From positions 1 through 51,039 of the forward strand of contig CACYWZ010000010.1 in assembly GCA_902778325.1 (NCBI GenBank): a DNA stretch of 51,039 nucleotides. The letters run 5' to 3'. Every line of letters begins with the position of its first letter. The first letter of the stretch is position 1. Both the position numbers and the translations under genes were made by a program. This DNA is from an uncultured Spirochaetaceae bacterium (GTDB taxonomy: Bacteria > Spirochaetota > Spirochaetia > Treponematales > Treponemataceae). The notes under the pieces are model-generated. The model saw only the letters and a program-made list of their open reading frames with translations. It did not search any database and was not told the DNA's origin. Below are positions 1 to 7,289 of the stretch, piece after piece.

Positions 1-132
1 CTCCCAGAAAAATACAGCACGGAGCATATCCAGCTCTTCTTGCGCCTTGAGATTATGAGCGTCTACAAAGGCACAAAATACAGCGACACCTGCATTTCAA
101 ATATGAGTGCTATGGTGTATTGGCAGGACTAG
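1..132 (+). CDS. C-terminal end of a probable NADase-type glycan-binding domain protein (partial)
   Basis: The first 43 codons are open in frame 1 and end at TAG 130-132; the start lies outside the window. The visible residues contain LRLEIMSVYKGTKYSDTCIS, which resembles the conserved end of the NADase-type glycan-binding (discoidin-like) domain found in many Treponema and Leptospira cell-envelope proteins, where a 'VYxGxKYxDTxIS' pattern is typical. Nothing can be said about the rest of the protein. The assignment rests on motif memory alone, so the family is moderately supported and the coding status well supported. Confidence 0.5.
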   Translation, partial: LPEKYSTEHIQLFLRLEIMSVYKGTKYSDTCISNMSAMVYWQD

Positions 133-196
133 TGTTCTGGGTGGGGAAGTCGAGGGGTGAATAGAGCGAATGAAAATATATGGAGCAATTTCTATG

Positions 197-240
197 TCAA
201 GGAACTTCTCCTTGAGGTTTAGGAAGAAATCCTTGATGAA
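197..240. repeat. Short 21-bp direct repeat (two copies, CAAGGA/TCCTTG family)
   Basis: CCTTGA motifs start at 210 and 231, exactly 21 bp apart, with AAGGA arms before each. The same unit occurs at 11267/11288 and as five copies at 18406-18510. It lies in the 531-bp gene-free stretch 133-663, whose remaining content is dispersed hairpins and the array at 396-595. Confidence 0.6.
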
Positions 241-247
241 AAGAAAT

Positions 248-395
248 GTCATGCTGAAAAAGAGAAGCGCGGATTCCGAAACAAGTTCGGAATGACAACC
301 CGCGCGTCATGCTGAACTTGATTCAGCATCTGCGGTTGCTGAGCGGAGTCGAAGCACTGTTCCCTGAGCGGAGTCGAAGGGAGTCAAAGCGCGTA
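248..395. repeat. Dispersed hairpin elements (ATTCCGAA/TTCGGAAT and ATGCTGAA/TTCAGCAT types)
   Basis: Arms ATTCCGAA (273-280) and TTCGGAAT (286-293) form an 8-bp perfect stem. A second element with ATGCTGAA and TTCAGCAT arms follows at 307-330. After it come two copies of a 'CTGAGCGGAGTCGAAG' motif near 338-380. The same pieces recur in many intergenic spaces of this window. They look like mobile or amplified palindromic elements and not genes; short open frames across them are incidental. Confidence 0.75.
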
Positions 396-595
396 TTCCC
401 CAAACTTGGGCAGAGCTTCCCCGAAGTTGGGCGGCGTTTCCCCAAAGTTGGGCGAGGCTTCCCCAAAGTTGGGCAGAGCTTCCCCAAAGTTGGGCGAGCG
501 TTCCCCAAACTTGGGCGGGCTTTCCCCAAACTTGGGCGAGCGTTCCCCAAACTTGGGCAGACGTTCCCCAAAGTTGGGCGACGTTTCCCCAAAAA
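396..595. repeat. Tandem array, 21-bp period, core CCCAAASTTGGG (about 10 copies)
   Basis: The core palindrome CCCAAACTTGGG or CCCAAAGTTGGG repeats with its AAA/GAA starting at 402, 423, 444, 465, 486, 507, 528, 549, 570 and 591, always exactly 21 bp apart. Linkers vary slightly (GCGAGCGTTC, GCAGAGCTTC). Because 21 is divisible by 3, the array is open in several frames on both strands, giving false heptad-repeat proteins. Closely related arrays are at 16337-16545 and 20131-20310. Confidence 0.95.
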
Positions 596-663
596 TTCTA
601 CTTGCTATTATTTATTAAAAAACACATACTATTTACATAAATATTGTTTCATTGGAGGGTTGT

Positions 664-978
664 ATGAGTAAACTTTCATTGTCTGATGAACTTACGACGG
701 CTCGGCTTTTGGCTGAGGGGATTAAGAATCGTGCGGATTCTGTGGCGAAAGTCGGCTTGACTGCGGACAAAGCGGCAGAAATCGAGGCTCTGGTTTCAAA
801 GTTGACCACTCTCGACAATCAGCAGGAGGAGCTAAAAGCGCAGCTCAAGGAAAAGACTGCGGAGCTTGACGGCGTTCAGCAAACGCTTCGCTCGACTGTT
901 GCCGAAACAAGAAAACTTGTAAAGATAGCCGTGGATAAAGCTGGCTGGGTTGCCTTCGGCATTTCCGACAAGCAATAA
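664..978 (+). CDS. Small coiled-coil protein, function unknown
   Basis: This encodes 104 residues starting at ATG 664, chosen because GGAGGG at 654-659 is well placed; a TTG at 652 in the same frame lies inside that ribosome binding site. The middle (about residues 30-80) is rich in Leu, Glu, Lys and Gln in a heptad-like pattern (KAAEIEALVSKL, QQEELKAQLKEKTAEL), so a coiled coil is likely. There is no signal peptide or membrane segment. It is followed by an acidic membrane protein and a DUF1963 protein on the same strand. I do not recognise a family. Confidence 0.75.
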   Translation: MSKLSLSDELTTARLLAEGIKNRADSVAKVGLTADKAAEIEALVSKLTTLDNQQEELKAQLKEKTAELDGVQQTLRSTVAETRKLVKIAVDKAGWVAFGISDKQ

Positions 979-1082
979 CGGTCGATGACCGCTTTGTAAG
1001 GCATGGGTATAGTTTGCGAAAACAGGCTGTGCCTGTGCCTTTTTTGTAAAATGGACTTTTCTCGACGGAGATAAGAAAAAAA

Positions 1083-2153
1083 ATGGAACGAGAAGATAAA
1101 ATCTTGACAGCGATTTTCGAGCAATCAAGGAAAGAAGGCTCTGACAACAATATTAAAAAAGAAGAAAAAGATGACTTTTGTGATGAGAACTTTTCAGCAA
1201 AGCAGAGTATTTTCAGCGCTGAAGTTCAAGAAAAGGACGATGAGAGTGAGGACGGCTCTTATGAAATCAGCGCTTCTGAAAGCGAGGACGAGGAAAGCGA
1301 GGAAAATGACGACTCACAAAGCGACATTCATTTTGCAGAGCCCAGGCTTTACAACAAAAAGGGAACAGAGGAAAACTCATGCGGTTTTGTCCTGAAGGAA
1401 GGCGTGTTCACGGCGCTTCCGATTGAGCCTGAGGACTATTTTCTCCTCATAAATGACAAAAACGAGAAAGTAGAAGCGTCGGAGTGGCTCTTGTTTTTGC
1501 ATGACAGCAATGACAAGGCGGTTTGCGTTCTGGATTATTACAAGGCAATTCAGGCTCTGAAAAACTTGGCGGTTTATGGCGAAAAATACTTACTCTTTGA
1601 ACAGGACGGCTTTGTTTTTACGAACCGCTTTTCCAAAAAAGATTTTATTGAGCTGACAAATGAAGTTGTCAATCTTGAAAACGAGGAAAGGGACAAAGAG
1701 GACACTGCTTGGAGTCCAAATCCTGCGACAGCCGCAGGCAGAATGGCGTACTGGATTCAAAGCTATCATCTTTTTATCATGATGTGGCTTTTGGTCTTGA
1801 GCATTCACTGTCCTGCGATGTACGATTTTGGAGGCTTTGCAAGCGTCCTGAAATCAGCCGCCCTGAGTGCCGCTTTTCTTGGAGCGAGCTTTCTTTCGGG
1901 CTTTTTGGGCTTGTATTTGCTGAAGCCTGTTCTGAAGATGTTCGATATTGGGATTTTTCGCTTTTGCATTTATTCTGCTCATTTTGTGATGGTGGCGTTC
2001 GTGATTGGCTTTGTGGCAGACTTGATTTTCTTGCAATCCCCGATTGTCTTTCTTGGTCAGAACCTTGCAGCAATCAGTTCCGTTCCGCTTGGGCTTTTGC
2101 TTGCCTCCATCGCTGTTTTCAAAAAGGAATACAATAAATTACAAAGGAGATAA
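1083..2153 (+). CDS. Acidic protein with C-terminal membrane segments, unknown function
   Basis: This encodes 356 residues with ribosome binding site GGAG at about 1067. Residues 25-90 are very rich in Glu, Asp and Ser (for example ESEDEESEENDD) and probably disordered. A globular cytoplasmic part of about 100 residues follows. From about residue 228 there are roughly four hydrophobic stretches, beginning YHLFIMMWLLVLS and ending near GLLLASIAVF, so the C-terminus is an integral membrane domain. The stop is 2 bp before the next start, indicating co-expression with the DUF1963 gene. I see no known catalytic motif. Confidence 0.8.
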   Translation: MEREDKILTAIFEQSRKEGSDNNIKKEEKDDFCDENFSAKQSIFSAEVQEKDDESEDGSYEISASESEDEESEENDDSQSDIHFAEPRLYNKKGTEENSCGFVLKEGVFTALPIEPEDYFLLINDKNEKVEASEWLLFLHDSNDKAVCVLDYYKAIQALKNLAVYGEKYLLFEQDGFVFTNRFSKKDFIELTNEVVNLENEERDKEDTAWSPNPATAAGRMAYWIQSYHLFIMMWLLVLSIHCPAMYDFGGFASVLKSAALSAAFLGASFLSGFLGLYLLKPVLKMFDIGIFRFCIYSAHFVMVAFVIGFVADLIFLQSPIVFLGQNLAAISSVPLGLLLASIAVFKKEYNKLQRR

Positions 2154-2155
2154 TT

Positions 2156-3079
2156 ATGGCTAAAAATGGTCTTTCATTTTTTCAAAACATTGCTTTAAAG
2201 CTTGAGAAAGTCCCGTACAGCAAAAAGACTTCGCTCAAGATTTTGGACGAGGTGAAGAGGCGGACTCTCACGGACGCAGTGAAGCTCTATGCGGAATGCG
2301 GCGAAGACGATGAGCCTTTGGAGTTGACCGACAGCAAACTCGGCGGCTTTCCGTATTGGGTCAAGGGCAAGGAGTATCCGAAGGCGAAGGACGACGGAAC
2401 GCCGCTCGTGCTTTTGGCGCAAATCAACTTTGAGCAGCTTCCTTCCCTCCCCGACTTTCCGACAAAGGGCATTTTGCAGTTTTTCGCAAAGGCTGATTCG
2501 CATTATGGCTGTGAGTTTTTCAAGTTGAACGATGAGCGCTGGAGATGCGTCTTTCACGAGGAAATCGGAGAGCCGATGTCTGTCGAGGAGCTAAAAGCGC
2601 TTGGCGTTAAAAGCGCCGCTGACTTGGACAGCGAAAAAGAGGAATATTTCCCGATTCACACGGAGTTTTTGCTGTCGGGCGAAAAGACTCAAGTGTCCAT
2701 GTCGTCGGCTTGCGAGGGAAGATTCGAGAGCGTCGTTCGCGATGTCGCCAAGGATTTTGGGCTAAAAGAGGCGGACGAGGCGCTTGTTGCTTGCAACATC
2801 TTGGACGAGGACGCGATGGAGTCGTATTGGGACGACTGTGAGCAAGGAAGCAAAATCGGAGGCTATCCGTCTTTCACTCAGGAAGACCCGCGAAAGGCTG
2901 ACGACGGCTACGATGTGCTTTTGCTCCAGATTGACAGCGAATCTGCAAGCTCTGAGGACGCATCTCCTCGTGATGATATTATGTGGGGCGATATGGGAAT
3001 CGCGAACTTTTTTATAAAAAAAGAAGATTTAATCAATCGTGATTTTTCAAAGGTGCTCTACAACTGGGACTGCTACTAA
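2156..3079 (+). CDS. DUF1963 (YwqG-like) protein
   Basis: This encodes 307 residues with AAAGGAG before ATG 2156. It has the landmarks shared by all DUF1963 proteins here: DSKLGGFPYW and a basic 'KGKEYPK' stretch near residue 70, LLAQINFEQLP, LPDFPTKGILQFF, a 'KIGGYPSFTQ' motif, LLLQIDS, and an end matching WGDMGIANFFI with C-terminal WDCY. The family is beta-rich and without a demonstrated enzymatic function; a member (YwqG) sits beside a toxin operon in Bacillus. There is no BRCT head, unlike the paralogues at 13767, 16641 and 18647. Its N-terminus (KVPYSKKTS) matches the C-terminal domain of the mosaic protein at 7290, so the two share a recent ancestor. Confidence 0.88.
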   Translation: MAKNGLSFFQNIALKLEKVPYSKKTSLKILDEVKRRTLTDAVKLYAECGEDDEPLELTDSKLGGFPYWVKGKEYPKAKDDGTPLVLLAQINFEQLPSLPDFPTKGILQFFAKADSHYGCEFFKLNDERWRCVFHEEIGEPMSVEELKALGVKSAADLDSEKEEYFPIHTEFLLSGEKTQVSMSSACEGRFESVVRDVAKDFGLKEADEALVACNILDEDAMESYWDDCEQGSKIGGYPSFTQEDPRKADDGYDVLLLQIDSESASSEDASPRDDIMWGDMGIANFFIKKEDLINRDFSKVLYNWDCY

Positions 3080-3089
3080 AAGAGCGTTT

Positions 3090-3136
3090 ACTGAGCGAAG
3101 TCGAAGCAGAGACCCCGAAACAAGTTCGGGGTGACA
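3090..3136. repeat. Dispersed hairpin element between convergent genes
   Basis: A 'CTGAGCGAAGTCGAAG' piece is followed by arms ACCCCGAA (3112-3119) and TTCGGGGT (3125-3132), a perfect 8-bp stem. Compared with the copy near 273, both arms changed together (ATTCCGAA to ACCCCGAA), so pairing is kept. It lies between converging genes and could act as a transcript end for both. Confidence 0.7.
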
Positions 3137-3144
3137 GAATATCT

Positions 3145-4965
3145 TTAGAACTCAGGAAGATAATCTACAATTTCGGCATCTCCGTCTTCTTCAAAGCGCA
3201 AGGCGTCTGCGTCGAATCTGTATTTTTGAGTAATCGTGAAAGGGTTTTCTTTTTCCCCTGTTTCCAAATTCCGACTCCAATAGCCGTAGTTGAAAACCTC
3301 AAGAAACTCTGGCTCTCCTGTTGTTTCAGACATTTCCAAACGGTAAGAGCTGTTCATCTCAGCACATTCTTCCTGTGAACCGCCGAATCTGCCAAGAGAA
3401 AACGCCGTGCCGTTATCGCGAACTGCGTAAATAGCATAAATCGAGTAGTCATCGTCCCAAGAAAATGGATAATACTCAAAGACGCAAAGATAAGATTCGG
3501 TTCCTTTTAGATAAAATTGCTCAAACTGCGAAAGAGAGAGCCAATCGCGATTGTGACCCAACGAAATTGGCTCGCTTTCAAAATGCATTTCGTTTTCGAC
3601 AAAGCCTGTATCGAGTTTTCGCATTTTCTTGTTTTTGAAATCGTACTCATACAAATCTGCAAAATATTCGCTCTCATTTGTGTAAATATAGTTTATGTAT
3701 TTGTAATTGACAAACAGCTTGATTGTATCCGTTTTTGCACTAATTCCCCAATGCGCTCCCATAGGAAGCTCTCCGTGACACAAAGCAGAGCCGCCAACAA
3801 TGCCGACTTTGTCTTTAAAGCGAACAAGATAGAAATTGTAGCGAGTATAATATTTTTCTGTGCTGTCAGGATTGTATTCATCGTACTCAAAAAGGCTGTT
3901 GTATGGCTGTTCGCCATATCTGTCGCTAAGCAATTCCACAATTTCCACTTCGTCAGCAGGATTAAGAAGAGTCTTTGTGCCGTCGGGCAGGAACATCTCG
4001 CTCTGGCAAACCACAATCGGAGTGTCCCCGCGGGCGAACTCTTTCTGCGTGAGCAAAATCGTTTGTTTGTCTTCTGACATCTCAGTCAAGGCTTCAGCCG
4101 CAAGTTCACGGTCATTTTGTGTTTGAGCGAGATATTCTACACACTGAGAGATGAGGCTTGGAACATCATAACGGCAAAGGGCAAGCATTTCCTTGATTGC
4201 GTCGTTCTGGCAATCGTCAATGTAATCGATGATTGAGCGACCTTCGTTGTCCTTGTGGTTCAAATCGTCAAGATTTTCATTTTTGCTTCTTTCATAAAAA
4301 TACTTTACGGCTTCGATGTTCATAGATTTTACGGCAAGCATAAGGCACGAACGCCCTTCGCTGTCGTAGGCTCTCATATCGCCTTGGTCGAACCAACTCA
4401 AAATCTGCTCGTTTGCGAAAGGTATCAAAAGATGAAGAGGGTTCGTTGTGTTTGGAGTCAAGCCAGCAACATCTTGGAATTTTGGCAAAACCAAAGAGAC
4501 AATGTCGTCGTCCAAATCCGCAGTTTGCAATTTGTCGCCGAAGCGCTCCAAAAGCGGAGGAAGACGCTCAACAGCCTCTTCGTTTGAAAAGTGTTCAAAT
4601 TCGTACTTGAACAAAATCTTTGAATTTTCGTCGCCGTCAAGAGCAAGGTTCACGGTTTTGTCAAAGATTTCAGTGTTCAGCGTTACGAATGACAGCGGAA
4701 TCCAGCCAGTTTTTTCTGCGTTGTCTTCGTCTTTGAACTTGACTTTCAGATGTTCGCCCGACTGCTCGATAATTGTGAGTTTTGTGTAAACAGGCAGTTT
4801 TGAAGCAATTTGCTCCGTTTCCTCTGCGTCTGAAAAAACAGGAGCCGGGAAATTTGGGAACACCACGCAGTCAGCGATTGGCGATATGTTTTGAGTTTTT
4901 TGTTTGCAACTTGCAAGAAAAAACGCCAAAAGAAAAATGGTTGTTACTCTAAAAAAGTTTCTCAT
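3145..4965 (-). CDS. Lipoprotein with SH3-like and ankyrin-repeat segments
   Basis: This encodes 606 residues. The N-terminus MRNFFRVTTIFLLAFFLASC is a lipoprotein signal with Cys20 as the likely lipidated residue, so the protein is probably periplasmic or surface exposed. Residues about 50-100 (LPVYTKLTIIEQSGEHLKV, then TGWIPLSFV) resemble a bacterial SH3 domain. Residues about 195-270 carry ankyrin-like units (DSEGRSCLMLAVKSMNIEAV, DNEGRSIIDYI). The rest is a large beta-rich region that I do not recognise. It is transcribed toward the DUF1963 gene at 2156. The partner bound by the repeats is unknown. Confidence 0.8.
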   Translation of the reverse strand: MRNFFRVTTIFLLAFFLASCKQKTQNISPIADCVVFPNFPAPVFSDAEETEQIASKLPVYTKLTIIEQSGEHLKVKFKDEDNAEKTGWIPLSFVTLNTEIFDKTVNLALDGDENSKILFKYEFEHFSNEEAVERLPPLLERFGDKLQTADLDDDIVSLVLPKFQDVAGLTPNTTNPLHLLIPFANEQILSWFDQGDMRAYDSEGRSCLMLAVKSMNIEAVKYFYERSKNENLDDLNHKDNEGRSIIDYIDDCQNDAIKEMLALCRYDVPSLISQCVEYLAQTQNDRELAAEALTEMSEDKQTILLTQKEFARGDTPIVVCQSEMFLPDGTKTLLNPADEVEIVELLSDRYGEQPYNSLFEYDEYNPDSTEKYYTRYNFYLVRFKDKVGIVGGSALCHGELPMGAHWGISAKTDTIKLFVNYKYINYIYTNESEYFADLYEYDFKNKKMRKLDTGFVENEMHFESEPISLGHNRDWLSLSQFEQFYLKGTESYLCVFEYYPFSWDDDYSIYAIYAVRDNGTAFSLGRFGGSQEECAEMNSSYRLEMSETTGEPEFLEVFNYGYWSRNLETGEKENPFTITQKYRFDADALRFEEDGDAEIVDYLPEF

Positions 4966-5004
4966 ATGCGAAATATAGCATAATCAGAGTTTTTGTAAAG
5001 GCTT

Positions 5005-5535
5005 TTAAGACTTTATTTTCTTTGTATTTGAGATATTTATCGTTTTTGCAATCTTGAAGCCCGAAGATTTCAGGATTTCTTTCAGCGCACGCACCGCGCC
5101 TGTCGATTGACCGCAAATATAATTGAACGGAAACGGCGTTGTGCAACTTGTTACGATGAGCGCCTTTTTGCCTTTGTGGAGAGCAAGCGGGATTCCCGAT
5201 TTTGACTCCGCCATCATCACAGCAACAAGGCGGTCAAACAAGGCTTTCATCTTTCCGTTCACGTTTCCCCAATAAACAGGCGTTCCTGCAAAAATCATAT
5301 CGCAGTTTTTGATTTCCTCTGCGATTTTGTGCGCGTCGTCTTTTTCAAGGACGCACTCTTTTTTGGCTCTGCACGCCATACAGCCCTTGCAAAACTCAAA
5401 GCGCAAATCACAGACATCTTCCCAAATCACTTGGCAATTTTCATATTTTTCGCTCATCTTCTCGACTTCACGACGCAGTGTTTTCGCCACATTTCCGTTC
5501 TTTCGCGGGCTTCCGTTCAAAACAAGGATTTTCAT
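5005..5535 (-). CDS. NADPH-dependent FMN reductase / flavodoxin-fold iron-sulfur flavoprotein-like
   Basis: This encodes 176 residues. The N-terminus MKILVLNGSPRKNGNV is the FMN phosphate-binding loop of the NADPH-dependent FMN reductase family. Four cysteines (C49, C52, C55, C61 in FCKGCMACRAKKEC) match the cluster- or redox-active cysteine pattern of flavodoxin-family oxidoreductases. FAGTPVYWGNVNGKMKALFDR is the usual second flavin-contact segment. The predicted role is a cytoplasmic flavin-linked reductase; the substrate is unknown. The 21-bp array at 5610-5730 lies directly upstream of its start. Confidence 0.88.
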   Translation of the reverse strand: MKILVLNGSPRKNGNVAKTLRREVEKMSEKYENCQVIWEDVCDLRFEFCKGCMACRAKKECVLEKDDAHKIAEEIKNCDMIFAGTPVYWGNVNGKMKALFDRLVAVMMAESKSGIPLALHKGKKALIVTSCTTPFPFNYICGQSTGAVRALKEILKSSGFKIAKTINISNTKKIKS

Positions 5536-5609
5536 GACTCATCTCCCAAAATCAATTTTGCAGAAGTATATTTTGTCTTGTTCCAAAAAGCAAGATTTTT
5601 CTCAGTTTC

Positions 5610-5732
5610 CGAACTTGGAAAAACAATTCCGAACTCGGAGGAACAATTTCCAAACTTGGAAAAACAATTTCCAAACTTGGAGGAACAATTTCCAAACTTG
5701 GAAACTCTTTCTCCGAACTTGGAAAGAGAATT
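5610..5732. repeat. Tandem array, 21-bp period, core TTCCAAACTTGGAA
   Basis: The central motif (GAACTTGG, GAACTCGG or AAACTTGG) starts at 5611, 5631, 5652, 5673, 5694 and 5715; spacings are 20, 21, 21, 21 and 21. The core TTCCAAACTTGGAA is a perfect palindrome, differing from the core at 402 (CCCAAACTTGGG) only in its outer bases. It fills the 258-bp gap between two minus-strand genes. The single 20-bp spacing is one missing T. Confidence 0.95.
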
Positions 5733-5738
5733 TCCGTA

Positions 5739-5800
5739 ATGCTGAACAAGTTTTCAGCATCCAGAGCGTACATAGATATGGACTGAACAAGACTCAGCAA
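5739..5800. repeat. Dispersed hairpin element (ATGCTGAA type)
   Basis: Arms ATGCTGAA (5739-5746) and TTCAGCAT (5753-5760) flank a short loop. A degraded copy follows with TACATAGATATGGACTGAACAA. It lies next to the 21-bp array, as most such elements in the window do. Confidence 0.6.
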
Positions 5801-6954
5801 GGCAATTTCTTACTTTCTCCGATTGGTGTCAAATCAAATGGCTCGTCTTCGCAGATTTTTCTGATGAATTCCACGATGTCTGCTGCAATGTAGCAGGCTT
5901 CTTCAATTGGTGAACCGTCATTGCATATTATGTAAATTGCATCAGAACCTCTTCCAAGCTTGTTCTGATAATCCTGAAAGATTATGTCCCTGTCCCAATC
6001 TTTTCGTTTTATCATAGAGTTGCTGTTCTCAAAAAACCTGAGATACTCGGACAGTTCCTTGTTATAAAAAATATCAGCACCATAGCTGTTCATTTTATTA
6101 TTTAGCCAAAACCAGCCATAACTATTTCTAAGTTTGAACCAACCAAGATAGAGTAGAATAGCAAGAGACTTTACAGGAAAGTTGTCAAAACATTTTGACT
6201 TGAACGGCTCAAGTCCCATGTAGCCATATATATCAAAATTTTTTCTTTCAACTTTACAATTAAAGATGGCGTTTCTTATGTTTGCAAACCTAACTTTTGC
6301 CTCTTCTATGTATCCATCAATTTTCTTTTCTGCCTCAAGGATTTCCTGATATACCTTTTCATCTGCCCTTGCCCGCTCTTCTATCATTTTTACAACGGCC
6401 TCGCCGTCCTCCAATGTCGGTTTGTAAGGTGCAAACGGCTTTGTAGTTACCAGTTCGTTGTTGTTGGCAAAGTTTTCCAAAAACTCAATGAAATTCTTTC
6501 CAACAAGCTTTATGTCCTCCTTTTTTGCCCCAGACCGGTATGATTTCCATACAGTTTCGTTTCCAAGCCCGAACTTGTTATTTACGTCTATGAAATAGCA
6601 GCAGTCACAATAATCAGCTCCAAATACGAAGAGGTCTTCAAAGGTGTCGGACACGTTCGCCTCAACATCGCCCAAAATGTTCCAGTCAAGCATCACCCTT
6701 TTGTCAAAGGCATAGAATTTGTCGCAGTTGTCCATTGTAGACATTCCAATTCCTGCTCCTGCCTCCAAAAAAGCCTTGTAGTCTTCGGGCAAGGTTACTC
6801 CAAACCGCTTTTCCAGTTCTGGAATTGAGTCCAGAATCTCCGCCATGTAGTAGCTTCCGTTCTGCTGCTCAAATTCTTTTTTGGCTTTGCGTGTCATTTC
6901 GTCCCTTTGATAGTATCTCTCAAAGATTTCCTTGATTTTTTCTGTGTTTGTCAT
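5794..6954 (-). CDS. SUKH (SMI1/KNR4) domain protein
   Basis: This encodes 386 residues with GGAG about 9 bases before ATG 6954. Residues about 45-165 have the SUKH pattern: ELEKRFGVTLPEDYKAFLEAGAGI, then FEDLFVFGADYCDCCYFID and FGLGNETVWKSYRSG, closing with the helix FIEFLENFA. The C-terminal 200 residues are not recognised and include an aromatic-rich part (YLGWFKLRNSYGWFWLNNK). SUKH proteins are best known as immunity proteins against polymorphic nuclease toxins, but many are orphans. No toxin gene is visible nearby. A decayed second SUKH-like gene lies just upstream on the same strand. Confidence 0.8.
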   Translation of the reverse strand: MTNTEKIKEIFERYYQRDEMTRKAKKEFEQQNGSYYMAEILDSIPELEKRFGVTLPEDYKAFLEAGAGIGMSTMDNCDKFYAFDKRVMLDWNILGDVEANVSDTFEDLFVFGADYCDCCYFIDVNNKFGLGNETVWKSYRSGAKKEDIKLVGKNFIEFLENFANNNELVTTKPFAPYKPTLEDGEAVVKMIEERARADEKVYQEILEAEKKIDGYIEEAKVRFANIRNAIFNCKVERKNFDIYGYMGLEPFKSKCFDNFPVKSLAILLYLGWFKLRNSYGWFWLNNKMNSYGADIFYNKELSEYLRFFENSNSMIKRKDWDRDIIFQDYQNKLGRGSDAIYIICNDGSPIEEACYIAADIVEFIRKICEDEPFDLTPIGESKKLPC

Positions 6955-6993
6955 TTGTTAAAACTCCTTTTATTTCAGTATTAGTCAGATACT

Positions 6994-7218
6994 TCAATAA
7001 AGCATTTTCAATAATTCAGTAACGCTGGAACAAAGATTTGTTTCTTTATCATTTTCAACATTATAAACAATTACTTTTCCATCTTTTTAAACAAAGTATG
7101 TTATTATTTTCTGTTGTAGCAAAAGGAATCATTATTCTTTCTTTTATGTCATCTATAAAATAATCATAGATATTTGATGCTTCCCCTTTCCGTCTGGCAC
7201 AGAAAAAATTTTTGTCAT
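6994..7218 (-). pseudogene. Frameshifted remnant, probably the C-terminal part of a SUKH-like protein
   Basis: Reading the minus strand from ATG 7218 gives MTKNFFCARRKGEASNIYDY and continues FIDDIKERIMIPFATTENNN, ILCLKR, then leaves frame near 7080. A shift of one base restores GKVIVYNVENDKETNLCSSV and TELLKMLY before TGA at 6994. The two halves join into one sensible protein end. Position beside the intact SUKH gene and general pattern suggest a decayed SUKH-type neighbour, but the family is inferred. This explains most of the 335-bp gap 6955-7289. Confidence 0.6.
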
Positions 7219-7289
7219 TGTGAAATTATGGCAAAAAAATAAAAACTCCTATATATTTTCTGAAAATGGACTAAAGGAGAAACAGAAAA

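Noticed and set aside
396-595. CRISPR array
   Set aside because: There are no unique spacers; units are contiguous and near-identical with a 21-bp period, and no cas genes are present. The 41-bp arrays have conserved spacers, unlike CRISPR.
309-671. Open frames of 70-120 codons with heptad FPKLGRA-type repeats on both strands
   Set aside because: They are translations of the 21-bp array, which is open in several frames because 21 is divisible by 3. There is no ribosome binding site, and the same happens at 5.3-5.9, 16.1-16.6 and 20.0-20.4 kb.
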